A stretch of DNA of 21,358 bases from an uncultured Ruminococcus sp. (GCA_900544395.1 UQVC01000038.1:1-21358), one strand, 5' to 3'; shown: positions 7,590 to 15,147, numbered from the stretch's first letter. Notes: generated by a model not told the origin, from the sequence alone. Made by a program: numbers and translations.

Positions 7590-7636
7590 ATAGATGGTCT
7601 CCTTTGATTACGAATTCTATTTATAAATACAGCCTT

Positions 7637-7665
7637 ATTATAACTTTGGATTTATTAGAATTCAA
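7637..7665 (-). promoter_or_regulatory. Promoter of the purO-like / AICAR transformylase operon
   Basis: Minus strand TTGAAT (7660-7665), 17-nt spacer, TATAAT (7637-7642). The start would be near 7630, about 41 nt before the IMP cyclohydrolase ATG. The 7590-7720 interval otherwise holds only AT-rich sequence. Confidence 0.7.
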
Positions 7666-7720
7666 TATAGATCAGGCGTTTTCTCGCCATCCGTTACTTA
7701 CTTTTCCTAATAATTACTTA

Positions 7721-9052
7721 TTACTTTTCTGATACATCCGCTGTATTTTTCTCGATCCGCACACGAGTAATCCTGTTATCTTTTACTTCTTCTGTATACA
7801 GTTTGCCATGTGCTGTCTGCACGATGGCGCATTCCTTTTCCTTCGGTATATACCCCAAATTTTCAATCATATAACCCGAAAGTGTATCATAATTTTCGGA
7901 AGCCAACGACAACGAAAGTTCCTCATTCAAGTCTTCCAGCAGCATACTTCCATCTACTAAATATTTCCCATCTGAAAGGGTTCGGATTTCCGGCTCTGCC
8001 AGTTCGTCCTCTTCGTGAATGTCTCCCATGATTGCTTCTACCAGGTCCTCCACTGTAATAATCCCGGAGCATCCGCCATACTCATCTACCAGAACTGCCA
8101 TATGCCGTCTGGATGACTGGAGCTCCCGGAACAGATCATCGGCATCTTTCGTATCCGGTACAAAAAAGGCTTCCCGAAGCAGCATACGGATATCAACGGT
8201 CTCTTCCGGTTTTTTCCTCATTTGTCGAATCACATCTCTGACGTGCAGAATCCCGATGATATTATCTACCGTTTCCTCATAAACCGGGATCCGGGAATGT
8301 CTGGATTCTAACACTGCATCCAGCATCTCTTCCTGCGGTTCTCCGATGTCAATCGCAAACACGTCTCTTCTGGGCACCATCAGCTCTCTTGCACTTTTAT
8401 CATCAAACGAAAATACCGAATTGATCATTTCCCGCTCACTGTCTTCAACTGTACCGGATTCTGCGCCCATCTTCAGCATTGCCTTGATTTCTTCCTCCGT
8501 GACGATCTCCTCTTCATCCTCTGTTTTCATTCGCAGCAGCTTCAATACTCCTGTGGTCGAAAGGGAAAGCAATTTGATAAACGGAGACAAAATCTTCGAA
8601 ATATAATGGATCGGCATCACGGTGATCATACAGAACTGTTCTGCTCTCTGCAGCGCGATCCTCTTTGGCACCAGCTCTCCAAATACCAAATTCAAGAACA
8701 TCAAAAGCAATGTCACTCCATTGGATGCGAGCGCCATACTGTATGGGATCCCTCTCTGTTCCATCCATGCCCCAAGCACCGGTGAAATACTGGAAGCTGC
8801 AGAAGCACTGGAATAGAATCCCGCAAATGTAATTGCTACCTGAATCGTCGAAAGAAACTTCGTAGAATCTTCAAAAAGACCTTGGATAACGACTGCTTTT
8901 CTATTGCCCTCTTCGGCAAGACTGCGGATCCGGTTACGGTTCACAGATACCACCGCCATCTCTGCTCCGGCAAAAAAAGCATTCATCAATGTGAAAAATA
9001 ATAAGATACATAAATCAAAAATAATCTGGTTCCCTGCAGGGTCTGCGTCCAT
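7721..9052 (-). CDS. CNNM/CorC (HlyC) family membrane protein with CBS pair
   Basis: Integral membrane protein of the DUF21-CBS-CorC_HlyC architecture, often annotated hemolysin; relatives act in magnesium or other divalent cation export. In its 443 aa: DUF21 membrane domain about 1-190 with four hydrophobic segments and the helix-loop NAFFAGAEMAVVSVNRNRIR (24-43); CBS pair about 215-335 starting at ARELMVPRRDVFAID and containing HSRIPVYEE and VDEYGGCSGIITVEDLVE; CorC_HlyC domain about 350-435. The start follows AGGAGG by about 10 nt. That ribosome binding site is part of a long hairpin (9060-9097), and a promoter (9095-9123) overlaps the same hairpin. Cation specificity cannot be read from the sequence. 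Confidence 0.92.
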   Translation of the reverse strand: MDADPAGNQIIFDLCILLFFTLMNAFFAGAEMAVVSVNRNRIRSLAEEGNRKAVVIQGLFEDSTKFLSTIQVAITFAGFYSSASAASSISPVLGAWMEQRGIPYSMALASNGVTLLLMFLNLVFGELVPKRIALQRAEQFCMITVMPIHYISKILSPFIKLLSLSTTGVLKLLRMKTEDEEEIVTEEEIKAMLKMGAESGTVEDSEREMINSVFSFDDKSARELMVPRRDVFAIDIGEPQEEMLDAVLESRHSRIPVYEETVDNIIGILHVRDVIRQMRKKPEETVDIRMLLREAFFVPDTKDADDLFRELQSSRRHMAVLVDEYGGCSGIITVEDLVEAIMGDIHEEDELAEPEIRTLSDGKYLVDGSMLLEDLNEELSLSLASENYDTLSGYMIENLGYIPKEKECAIVQTAHGKLYTEEVKDNRITRVRIEKNTADVSEK

Positions 9053-9059
9053 AAAAAAT

Positions 9060-9097
9060 ACTCCTCCTGAAAATCATTTCAAATTTTTAGGAGAAGT
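9060..9097 (-). terminator. Hairpin covering the CorC-gene ribosome binding site; terminator-like for the upstream operon
   Basis: On the minus strand ACTTCTCCTAAAAAT (9083-9097) pairs with ATTTTCAGGAGGAGT (9060-9074) over 15 positions (one A-C mismatch, one G-U) around an 8-nt loop, followed directly by a T-rich run that leads into the start codon. The 3' arm is the AGGAGG ribosome binding site. The hairpin starts 22 nt past the end of the DUF5808-type gene, so it can end that transcript or mask the ribosome binding site in readthrough RNA. Confidence 0.55.
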
Positions 9098-9123
9098 ATA
9101 TCATGGGAAACACCGGAAATCAA
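9095..9123 (-). promoter_or_regulatory. Promoter of the CorC-type gene
   Basis: Minus strand TTGATT (9118-9123, overlapping the stop codon of the preceding gene), 17-nt spacer, TATACT (9095-9100) with TGA just before it (extended -10). The predicted start is near 9088, inside the 5' arm of the hairpin at 9060-9097. RNA made from this promoter would lack most of the anti-ribosome-binding-site arm. Confidence 0.6.
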
Positions 9124-10526
9124 GAAGAAAGTTCTTCATACCACATCTGTACCGTTTCCTCATCTTCACTGGTAATAAAAACCGTATATTCCGGGAGTTC
9201 GATCTTTAAGATCGGCGTTTCTCCCCGGTGTACATAGAACATTGCCTTCCCTGTTTCTTCGCCCTGGAATTTTCCAAGAAGCTGTCGGCTGTCAGAAAGT
9301 CCATGTGTTCTTCGAAACTCTTCTTCCGGCAGGTCCTCTAACAGTTCGATTTCTCTGATATCTTCTCGCTCAAATGTAATCCCATATTCTGCGGAACGCA
9401 CTGATACCTGAGTCTTTTCAATCTGCAGCCTGGGACGGACAAAATCCATTTGAAAAAACACAACCAGCATCCACAACACAACGAGTGCAATTGCCACAAT
9501 TCCAATTCCAGTCAGATAACGCGCTCCCGGTTTTCCCATATTCAGGGAATAATTGCTGCTGCACATCCGATCTTGAATCATCCATCGTCTGTCGTTTGGA
9601 TTATTGTACCACCCGTTTTTCCAGTAAATATCATCATCCATGTAGGAAAGCGGCTCTTCTGTCTTCAAAGTCTCCCGCCGCTTTTTCATCATCCACAGGA
9701 GCGCTGCAAGAATAAATCCTCCACCTGCCATACTTAATAGGACACAGATAATCAGATCCACCGTATCGAAATATCCTTTCCGGGAAATCTGCCAGAGTAA
9801 TACCCCCATTCCTGCCAGATTGGTATATGTCCCCACAAGCAAGATCCATGCCCACATCCGTCTCTCTCTGACATGGACTGCTGTATTTTTCCGGCTGTTT
9901 TCGCTGAACACCTCGCAGCGCCTTTGATTGCTCCACACTTGGAGCCCCCAGAACACGCCTGTTATCAAAAATGCCGTCACCGGAATCAGTAAATGTGCCG
10001 TTTCTTCCTGTATCCATGCACGTACTTCCGGCATCAGACACAGGATCACAAAAACCAATAATGCCGGAAGATGCCACCATGCCCGGATCTGCTTTTCTTC
10101 TGCCTGTGCGCTGGCAGCAGTATCGATTACCACAATATTGGCGCCCGTTCCGGCAAACCACCGGTTCCTAACCTTGATATCATACAGCTTTCGGTGGTAT
10201 CGGCAGATACATCCCATACTTCCAATGGTAAACGCAAACAGCCAGAACATCCAGCCAAGCATAAATATGGACGTATATGTAAACGCCAACACCCCGGATA
10301 GTACCGCCCCAGCCGTACTCCACCAGTAAATCTGTTTCATCCGGACAGTATAACGCTCCATCAATGTCTTCACTTCCGGTTCCTGCTGCGCTTCCTTTGG
10401 CATATGAACCCCGAAAAGCATACCGTTTTCATATTTCATCCTGGTGCCATAGACCATCGCAAAGCATCCAACGACCAGAAAATTTACAAAAAGAGCCATA
10501 ATGCACATCATAATTTCGATTCCCAT
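9120..10526 (-). CDS. DUF5808-type multi-pass membrane protein
   Basis: A 468-aa protein with about eight hydrophobic segments (roughly 5-26, 68-88, 90-107, 150-167, 180-197, 224-246, 257-279, 336-358). After the seventh comes a conserved-looking cytoplasmic stretch YWKNGWYNNPND...NYSLNMGKPG (301-334), which I recognise as the DUF5808 pattern, then the last membrane segment and a soluble C-terminal domain of about 105 aa. Related proteins (DUF1648/SdpI-like) are often encoded next to small repressors. Here it is the third gene of an operon with a zinc-ribbon protein and a GntR repressor, 21 nt after the repressor. GGAAGGTG is 7 nt before the ATG. The function is unknown; membrane stress or immunity roles are inference. 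Confidence 0.8.
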   Translation of the reverse strand: MGIEIMMCIMALFVNFLVVGCFAMVYGTRMKYENGMLFGVHMPKEAQQEPEVKTLMERYTVRMKQIYWWSTAGAVLSGVLAFTYTSIFMLGWMFWLFAFTIGSMGCICRYHRKLYDIKVRNRWFAGTGANIVVIDTAASAQAEEKQIRAWWHLPALLVFVILCLMPEVRAWIQEETAHLLIPVTAFLITGVFWGLQVWSNQRRCEVFSENSRKNTAVHVRERRMWAWILLVGTYTNLAGMGVLLWQISRKGYFDTVDLIICVLLSMAGGGFILAALLWMMKKRRETLKTEEPLSYMDDDIYWKNGWYNNPNDRRWMIQDRMCSSNYSLNMGKPGARYLTGIGIVAIALVVLWMLVVFFQMDFVRPRLQIEKTQVSVRSAEYGITFEREDIREIELLEDLPEEEFRRTHGLSDSRQLLGKFQGEETGKAMFYVHRGETPILKIELPEYTVFITSEDEETVQMWYEELSS

Positions 10527-10547
10527 CCTACTGCACCTTCCATCTCT

Positions 10548-10946
10548 CTATTCAAACTGAAGATTTTCATCCTGTCCGGACAGTTTTGCAAAACTCTCCC
10601 CGCACAACTGCAAAAATTCCCGTTCTTCCATTCCCTTGATCTTCGCTTCTGCTCCCAGAAGTGCAAGTTCGCCCTCTAGCTTTTCCCGAAATGCTCCCGC
10701 TGTATCTTCCACCGGATTTACAACCGCACCTTTCCTTCGGTCAATCTCTATAAAACCCTCTGCCTTTAACAGCTGATAGGTCTTGTTCACTGTCATCGTA
10801 TTGACGCCTGCATCTGCTGCCATCTGACGCACAGTAGGAAGTCTTTCCCCCACTTTTAATGCGCCTGTTCCAATCCCCATCACAATCTGATTCCGAAGCT
10901 GTACATAGATTGGAATGTCACTTGCCATATCCAAACGGATCAACAT
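10548..10946 (-). CDS. GntR family repressor, YtrA subfamily
   Basis: A 132-aa DNA-binding protein: winged helix at about 11-78 with IPIYVQLRNQI (11-21), GERLPTVRQMAADAGVNTMTVNKTYQLL (33-60) and the wing GFIEIDRRKGAVV (64-76), then a short C-terminal dimerisation helix region. The small size without a large effector domain is typical of YtrA-type regulators, which usually control the operon they belong to. The perfect palindrome at 11215-11259 in the operon promoter is the obvious operator. It lies between the zinc-ribbon gene (14 nt gap) and the DUF5808-type gene (21 nt gap). Confidence 0.92.
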   Translation of the reverse strand: MLIRLDMASDIPIYVQLRNQIVMGIGTGALKVGERLPTVRQMAADAGVNTMTVNKTYQLLKAEGFIEIDRRKGAVVNPVEDTAGAFREKLEGELALLGAEAKIKGMEEREFLQLCGESFAKLSGQDENLQFE

Positions 10947-10960
10947 GCTGCACTCCTCCT

Positions 10961-11194
10961 TTATTTTTTCTTCTTTTTATCCAGATTCGCACAAAAATCT
11001 GTCGCTCCACAATGCGGACATTTTAATTTATATTCTCCCCAGCTATTTGTAGAAAGAAACAGGTTCTTCCACTCTGTCTGAAAAATATGTCCACAGTGAC
11101 GGCATTGAAATCTGCTGCCGGATTCTCTGCGTGCCTGACGGTACAATGCATATCCGGTCAGCAGCGCTCCTCCTAAAAAAATAACAATCCACAT
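10961..11194 (-). CDS. Membrane-anchored zinc-ribbon protein
   Basis: A 77-aa protein: N-terminal membrane segment (2-18, IVIFLGGALLTGYALY), basic stretch, then a zinc ribbon with C31/C34 (CRHC) and C59/C62 (CPHC), plus an extra C68, and a poly-lysine end (73-77). GGGAGG lies about 8 nt before the ATG. It is the first gene after the palindromic promoter and is followed by the GntR repressor. With the basic residues after the helix the ribbon most likely faces the cytoplasm. No characterised homologue comes to mind; a sensor or assembly partner for the DUF5808-type protein is only a guess from context. Confidence 0.82.
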   Translation of the reverse strand: MWIVIFLGGALLTGYALYRQARRESGSRFQCRHCGHIFQTEWKNLFLSTNSWGEYKLKCPHCGATDFCANLDKKKKK

Positions 11195-11214
11195 CGTCTT
11201 TTCCTCCCATTAAA

Positions 11215-11264
11215 AAAGTATTACTTGTATTATTCATTATAATACAAGTAATACTTTTGTCAAC
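11215..11264 (-). promoter_or_regulatory. Palindromic GntR operator with embedded promoter
   Basis: Positions 11215-11234 and 11240-11259 are a perfect 20-bp inverted repeat (core AGTATTACTTGTATTAT) with a 5-nt centre. On the minus strand TTGACA (11259-11264) and TATAAT (11237-11242) are separated by 16 nt, so one arm fills the spacer and the other covers the start site. A dimeric repressor bound here would block RNA polymerase. As RNA the same repeat forms a long A-U stem followed by T6, so it may also end asparaginase transcripts (stop at 11276). Confidence 0.8.
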
Positions 11265-11275
11265 AGCTATCTCTT

Positions 11276-12271
11276 TTAATATTGATTGAAAATATTGCGG
11301 ATCTGTTTCACATCTTTTGTAATCGTCAATGCCAGCATCAATAAAACTCTTGCCTTCTGTCCGGACAACGTGTTCGCTCCAATACATACATCCATAGGGT
11401 CAAACACCCGGTCATCGAACACGATTCCCTGGGAGACTCTGGATGCTCTGACAAATACAATGCCTTTTTCGGCAAGTTTTTCAATCGTCTTCATCCATTT
11501 CCGGTTATAATTGCCGCTTCCTGATCCTACGATCACAATCCCTTCATGGGTCTCTGCCAGATATTCTAAAATCTTCTCATCTGCTCCCGCATAAAAATAA
11601 ACGACTGCTACTTTCGCCAGATTCTCCAGTCTGCGCAGAGCAAAAATCGACTGCATGGTATGAGTCTTAAAGCTTCTGGAAAAGAAATATGCAGTCTCAT
11701 CCTGCATATATCCCAGACATCCGAATGCATTCTGATCAAATGCATCTGTTTTATAATTGTTCACTTTCTGGATATCTCTTCCTGAATAAATCGTATTCGA
11801 AAATACCGCCATCACGCCCTGACCTCTGGCATCATCGCTGGCTGCCAGACATACCGCCTGATACAAATTAAACGGTCCATCCGCACTGGTTGCAGTGGCA
11901 GGCCTCATGGCACCAGTCAGCACCACCGGCTTTTGTGTATAAACAGTCAGATTTAAAAAATATGCGGTCTCATCCAACGTATCTGTTCCATGAGTCACTA
12001 CGATTCCATCAATATCCTTTCGTGCTGCCAGTTCATTGAGCTGGTTCGCCAAAGCGATCCACTTCTCTTCATCCATCTCATTGCTGTCCACGTTAAACAA
12101 CTGAACGGTCTCGATATCTGCAACATTCTGGATCATAGGAATGGTCTCCAGAATCGACTCCACATTCATCTCTCCTGCGTGATAAACCGCTGTCTTTCCG
12201 GCTTCCCCTGTTCCTGCTATGGTACCGCCTGTAGCTGCGATGGCGATTGTTTTTTTCTGTTTGATCGTCAT
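11276..12271 (-). CDS. L-asparaginase, cytoplasmic form
   Basis: Hydrolyses asparagine to aspartate and ammonia. The 331 aa carry both family signatures: ATGGTIAG (13-20) with the nucleophile T17, and THGTDTLDET (93-102) with T96/D97 acting with K of the later LTGAMRP region (118-124). There is no signal peptide (MTIKQKKTIAIAATGG), so the enzyme stays inside the cell, unlike the periplasmic type II enzymes its sequence otherwise resembles. GGAAGGA precedes the ATG by 11 nt. It has its own promoter (12315-12343) and appears monocistronic. Substrate preference (Asn versus Gln) cannot be decided here. Confidence 0.92.
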   Translation of the reverse strand: MTIKQKKTIAIAATGGTIAGTGEAGKTAVYHAGEMNVESILETIPMIQNVADIETVQLFNVDSNEMDEEKWIALANQLNELAARKDIDGIVVTHGTDTLDETAYFLNLTVYTQKPVVLTGAMRPATATSADGPFNLYQAVCLAASDDARGQGVMAVFSNTIYSGRDIQKVNNYKTDAFDQNAFGCLGYMQDETAYFFSRSFKTHTMQSIFALRRLENLAKVAVVYFYAGADEKILEYLAETHEGIVIVGSGSGNYNRKWMKTIEKLAEKGIVFVRASRVSQGIVFDDRVFDPMDVCIGANTLSGQKARVLLMLALTITKDVKQIRNIFNQY

Positions 12272-12314
12272 TGTATTCCCGGTCCTTCCTCTACTGAAAA
12301 TAATTCCTGTTCTG

Positions 12315-12343
12315 AGTATAACGTCTGATAAGAAGATTTACAA
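12315..12343 (-). promoter_or_regulatory. Promoter of the asparaginase gene
   Basis: Minus strand TTGTAA (12338-12343), 17-nt spacer, TATACT (12315-12320). The start is near 12308, about 37 nt before the ATG. A small inverted repeat TACAA-gaat-TTGTA straddles the -35 and might be an operator. Confidence 0.65.
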
Positions 12344-12373
12344 GAATTTGTAGGTGGAATCAGAAAAATCCAG

Positions 12374-12736
12374 CTATACTACGACTGCATAGATGATGTG
12401 GAACAGCACACCCGCTGCAAAAATCACAGACAATCCTCTATGTACTGCGAGCCACACAGACTTTTTCAGATAACGTTTCAGATATGCCCCCAGGATCAGC
12501 AGCAACAACAGCATCCAGATCAGTTTTCCACTGATCATTCCCGGCTGTTTTCCCGCCAGAATCCCATGTGCAAGACTGACTGCTAACAGCAGCCATCCAT
12601 AACAGACATGATATTTTAGTAACGGACGGATCCATTTGATCTTTTGTGCTGCCTTCGTCTTTTTTAATGGAGCTGCCAGGCAAAGCAGGCATAAGAAAAG
12701 CGCCATTCCACTTAGTATATGATCCAAAAATACCAT
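12374..12736 (-). CDS. Small four-helix bis-heme-type membrane protein (ferric-reductase/cytochrome b-like)
   Basis: A 120-aa, very hydrophobic protein with four membrane helices (about 5-22, 40-59, 70-88, 98-119). Helix 2 carries H43 and H57 and helix 4 carries H99 and H113; both pairs are H-x13-H, the spacing that ligates two stacked hemes in ferric reductase, NOX and some b-type cytochromes. This supports transmembrane electron transfer, but no FAD/NADPH domain is fused and none is next door. AAGGAG lies 6-7 nt before the ATG. It has its own extended -10 promoter with a DtxR-like box (12773-12786). The function is inferred from the histidine pattern; the partner is unknown. Confidence 0.75.
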   Translation of the reverse strand: MVFLDHILSGMALFLCLLCLAAPLKKTKAAQKIKWIRPLLKYHVCYGWLLLAVSLAHGILAGKQPGMISGKLIWMLLLLLILGAYLKRYLKKSVWLAVHRGLSVIFAAGVLFHIIYAVVV

Positions 12737-12772
12737 ATTCTTTCTCCTTTGATTACCTTATTTAAACTTTAA

Positions 12773-12817
12773 TTAGTTTTGGCTAACTCATTATAGCAAA
12801 AAATTTGGTTTTGTAAA
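12773..12817 (-). promoter_or_regulatory. Promoter with DtxR/MntR-like box for the heme-type membrane gene
   Basis: Minus strand TTTACA (12812-12817), 16-nt spacer, TATAAT (12790-12795) with TGC before it (extended -10). Just downstream, over the predicted start site, is TTAGTTTTGGCTAA (12773-12786, plus-strand reading). It is an imperfect dyad with TTAG/CTAA ends like DtxR-family boxes. Promoter confidence is high; the identity of the regulator is inference. Confidence 0.6.
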
Positions 12818-12857
12818 GAAAAACAGAGAAAAAACTATCATTTCCGTTCTTTCTCTG
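12816..12857 (-). terminator. bioB terminator
   Basis: Ten bases after the bioB stop the minus strand forms CAGAGAAAGAAC/GTTTTTTCTCTG (12 bp with one G-U) around a 10-nt loop, then TTTTTCTTT. The T-tract runs into the -35 of the next gene's promoter. Confidence 0.85.
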
Positions 12858-12867
12858 TCTCTTACTT

Positions 12868-13827
12868 TTATTCTGCGACATATCCCAATTCCCGAATCAT
12901 CTGCAAATCTTTTTCGATCGTAATGCCCGCTGTTGTCAGCATATCTCCTGATATTGCTGCATTTGCTCCTGATATAAAACAGGATCTTCCTTTATCCGGT
13001 AAAAGCCCGCGCCCGCCGGCAAGCCGGATCCATGCATCCGGAAGCAGAAATCGGAACACAGCTACCATGCGGCGTATTTCTGATTCTGTCAAAATCGGAT
13101 TTTTCTCATAGGGAGTTCCCGGTATCGGATTCAGGATATTTACCGGCATGGATCTGACTCCCAGCTTTCTGATTTCCAACGCAAGATCGATCCGGTCTTC
13201 TACACTTTCCCCCATTCCAAGAATCCCACCGCTGCATACTTCCAATCCTGTTTCTAAGGCTGCCAGAACAGATTCGATCTTTTGCTCATATGTGTGAGAT
13301 GTGCATACATTTGGAAAATTTCTTCTGGATGTTTCCAGATTATTATGAATCCTCGTTACTCCTGCTTCTTTCAATTTTTGAAACTGCTCTTTCTTCAACA
13401 AACCACCTGATACACACACTGCAATCTTCGTTTCCTGCCGGATATTCCGGATACTATGACAAATCTGCTCGATTTCTGCATCATTTAAAGCTTTTCCAGA
13501 AGTAACGATAGAATAGCGCAAAGCCCCTTGTTTTTCATTGTATTTTGCCTGCTCTGTGATCTGTTCTGTTCCAAGCAATGGATATTCTTCAATTTCTGTC
13601 TGATAACATGCAGACTGAGCGCAATATTTACAATTTTCCGAACATCTGCCGCTCTTTCCATTGATGATCGTGCAAAGGTCAAACCGGTTCTTACAGAACT
13701 TTTGCCGAATCACATCTGCTGCTCCACACAATTCTTCCAATGGCTGTTCATAAAGCTGAAGTGCTTCCTTCTTCCCTATCTGCTCCCCCTGTAACACCCG
13801 TTTTTTAATTTCCTGTATCAAACTCAT
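12868..13827 (-). CDS. bioB: Biotin synthase, clostridial (type II-like)
   Basis: Radical-SAM enzyme that inserts sulfur into dethiobiotin. In its 319 aa: the SAM cluster CxxxCxxC is C62/C66/C69 (CSENCKYC); ETSRRNF and VCSGGILGMGE follow; the late WIRLAGGRG holds the conserved arginine. Compared with the E. coli enzyme the region of its first [2Fe-2S] ligand (FCMG) reads YSIV, so that cysteine is absent. The protein instead has C45 and C52 (FCKNRFDLC) just before the SAM motif. That pattern fits the clostridial class reported to use a 4Fe-type auxiliary cluster as sulfur source. GGAGG is 7 nt before the ATG. A BirA-type operator precedes it. No other bio genes are nearby, so it may act on imported or remotely made dethiobiotin. 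Confidence 0.9.
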   Translation of the reverse strand: MSLIQEIKKRVLQGEQIGKKEALQLYEQPLEELCGAADVIRQKFCKNRFDLCTIINGKSGRCSENCKYCAQSACYQTEIEEYPLLGTEQITEQAKYNEKQGALRYSIVTSGKALNDAEIEQICHSIRNIRQETKIAVCVSGGLLKKEQFQKLKEAGVTRIHNNLETSRRNFPNVCTSHTYEQKIESVLAALETGLEVCSGGILGMGESVEDRIDLALEIRKLGVRSMPVNILNPIPGTPYEKNPILTESEIRRMVAVFRFLLPDAWIRLAGGRGLLPDKGRSCFISGANAAISGDMLTTAGITIEKDLQMIRELGYVAE

Positions 13828-13858
13828 TGTTCTTCCTCCATACCGATTTCTTTCTTCC

Positions 13859-13909
13859 AGTATAATTTATGGAGATTTGATTGTAAACTTATTTTTATTT
13901 TTAGTTTAC
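13859..13909 (-). promoter_or_regulatory. bioB promoter with BirA-type operator
   Basis: GTAAACT (13883-13889) and AGTTTAC (13903-13909) form a perfect 7-bp dyad with a 13-nt AT-only centre, very close to the BirA consensus (TTGTAAACC-N15-GGTTTACAA). Minus strand TTTACA (13882-13887), the inner half of this dyad, is also the -35, followed after 17 nt by TATACT (13859-13864). Biotin-loaded BirA would thus shut off bioB. Confidence 0.82.
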
Positions 13910-13929
13910 TTTTGTTTGTCATGCATACA

Positions 13930-15117
13930 TTATCTGTTTTTTAGAAATCCCCCAAATTCTCTCATCAGTTCATATGCCTGTTTATACTGCCGTCTGTCAG
14001 TGTACCATTCCAGTACATACGGTACATGAAAAATCGCAAATCCGATGGGCAATCTTTTCTTCGTTTCTTCAAAACAATGGAACAACTGCGTTTCATATGC
14101 ATCTTCTTTTACATACTCCTCATGTTCCAGGCGATAACGTACCAATCTGCACATTTCCAGCACTAATTCTCTCTCTTCCTTTAGACTTTCTCCCGAATTG
14201 CCTGTCATTTCTGCACGATTTACAGCTTCAATCCCCTCGTCTTTCCATCCACATTCTTCACAACAGATTGCCAGTTTGTGCAAATCCAATAAAGTTGGAT
14301 TCTCGATCTTTGAAAAATAGGCATATGCCCTTTCATAATCCCCCAGAGCTGTCCATGTAGACGCACGATTGTAAGAAATTGCCGTGATGATCCCTGTCTG
14401 ATTCAAATCCTTTGCCAGACGTTCCGCGATGGCATACTGCTTCTCCATATTTTCCAAATCCTGCTGATTACTATAACAATTCCCCATGATCACCTGACAC
14501 TCTAACATCAGTCTTGCCAGTCCTTCGGACGCCGCAAGGTTATATCCTGTTTGCAGACAGGCAATTGCCGCCGCGTAATTTTTGCCTGTTTCATAAAGGA
14601 TTTCCCCTGCCCTCATATAAAAAAACGGAATCGGCAGTAATGTGATTGCATCTTCCAGACGATTCTGGAGCATTCGTAGCACTGCCAGCTGTCTGCAATC
14701 CAGATATCGCTCCATTTTTTCATCTATCCCCTCACTTCTATTCTCATATACTGCTTCTAAAATGTAGGCATCCGCAACCCAAAGACTGGAATACAGCTTT
14801 TCCTTCTTCTCCTGAAATTTTCCCTTTTGATTCAAAAAATCTTCCAGAGGATGTGTAAACAGATATTCATACTGCGCTTCCACAAATTCTTCCAATTCTT
14901 CTGTTTCTTTCTGATCAATCCATGGTAATTCCAGACGCTGCAGCAGAAGCTTTAAAATTTCTTCGGATACTTCCATCTTTCCCTGTTCAATTTTGGACAG
15001 ATAAGATACTGCACAGATTCCATAGCATAATCCCGACTGACTCCAGTTTCTTTTCATTCGTTCTCTGCGAATCCGCATTCCCATTATTTTCCAGATATTC
15101 TTTTGATCTTGTTTCAT
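13930..15117 (-). CDS. XRE-family regulator with C-terminal TPR-like domain
   Basis: A 395-aa regulator: HTH about 12-65 with RIRRERMKRNWSQSGLC and the recognition segment GICAVSYLSKIEQGK (33-47), then about 320 aa of amphipathic helices with tetratricopeptide-like repeats (LQNRLEDAITLLP, GKNYAAAIACLQTGYNLA, QQDLENMEKQYAIAERLA, LGDYERAYAYFSKI, DRRQYKQAYELMREFG). This layout is that of peptide- or ligand-sensing RRNPP-like regulators. The start is ATG 15115-15117 with GGAGG 11 nt upstream. A longer frame exists to 15186, but a TATAAT with TG (15148-15153) lies inside it, so that extension is probably not translated. It is divergent from the MFS transporter at 15298; no pheromone-like small ORF was found beside it. 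Confidence 0.88.
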   Translation of the reverse strand: MKQDQKNIWKIMGMRIRRERMKRNWSQSGLCYGICAVSYLSKIEQGKMEVSEEILKLLLQRLELPWIDQKETEELEEFVEAQYEYLFTHPLEDFLNQKGKFQEKKEKLYSSLWVADAYILEAVYENRSEGIDEKMERYLDCRQLAVLRMLQNRLEDAITLLPIPFFYMRAGEILYETGKNYAAAIACLQTGYNLAASEGLARLMLECQVIMGNCYSNQQDLENMEKQYAIAERLAKDLNQTGIITAISYNRASTWTALGDYERAYAYFSKIENPTLLDLHKLAICCEECGWKDEGIEAVNRAEMTGNSGESLKEERELVLEMCRLVRYRLEHEEYVKEDAYETQLFHCFEETKKRLPIGFAIFHVPYVLEWYTDRRQYKQAYELMREFGGFLKNR

Positions 15118-15147
15118 ATTTTTCCGTTCCTCCATTTGATCATCTCT

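Noticed and set aside
7590..7636. Purine riboswitch before the IMP cyclohydrolase
   Set aside because: The leader is only about 40 nt and lacks the three-way junction of a guanine/adenine or PRPP aptamer.
7671..7692. GGCG-agaaaa-CGCC hairpin as terminator of the CorC-type gene
   Set aside because: Only four G/C pairs and no T-run; too weak to call.
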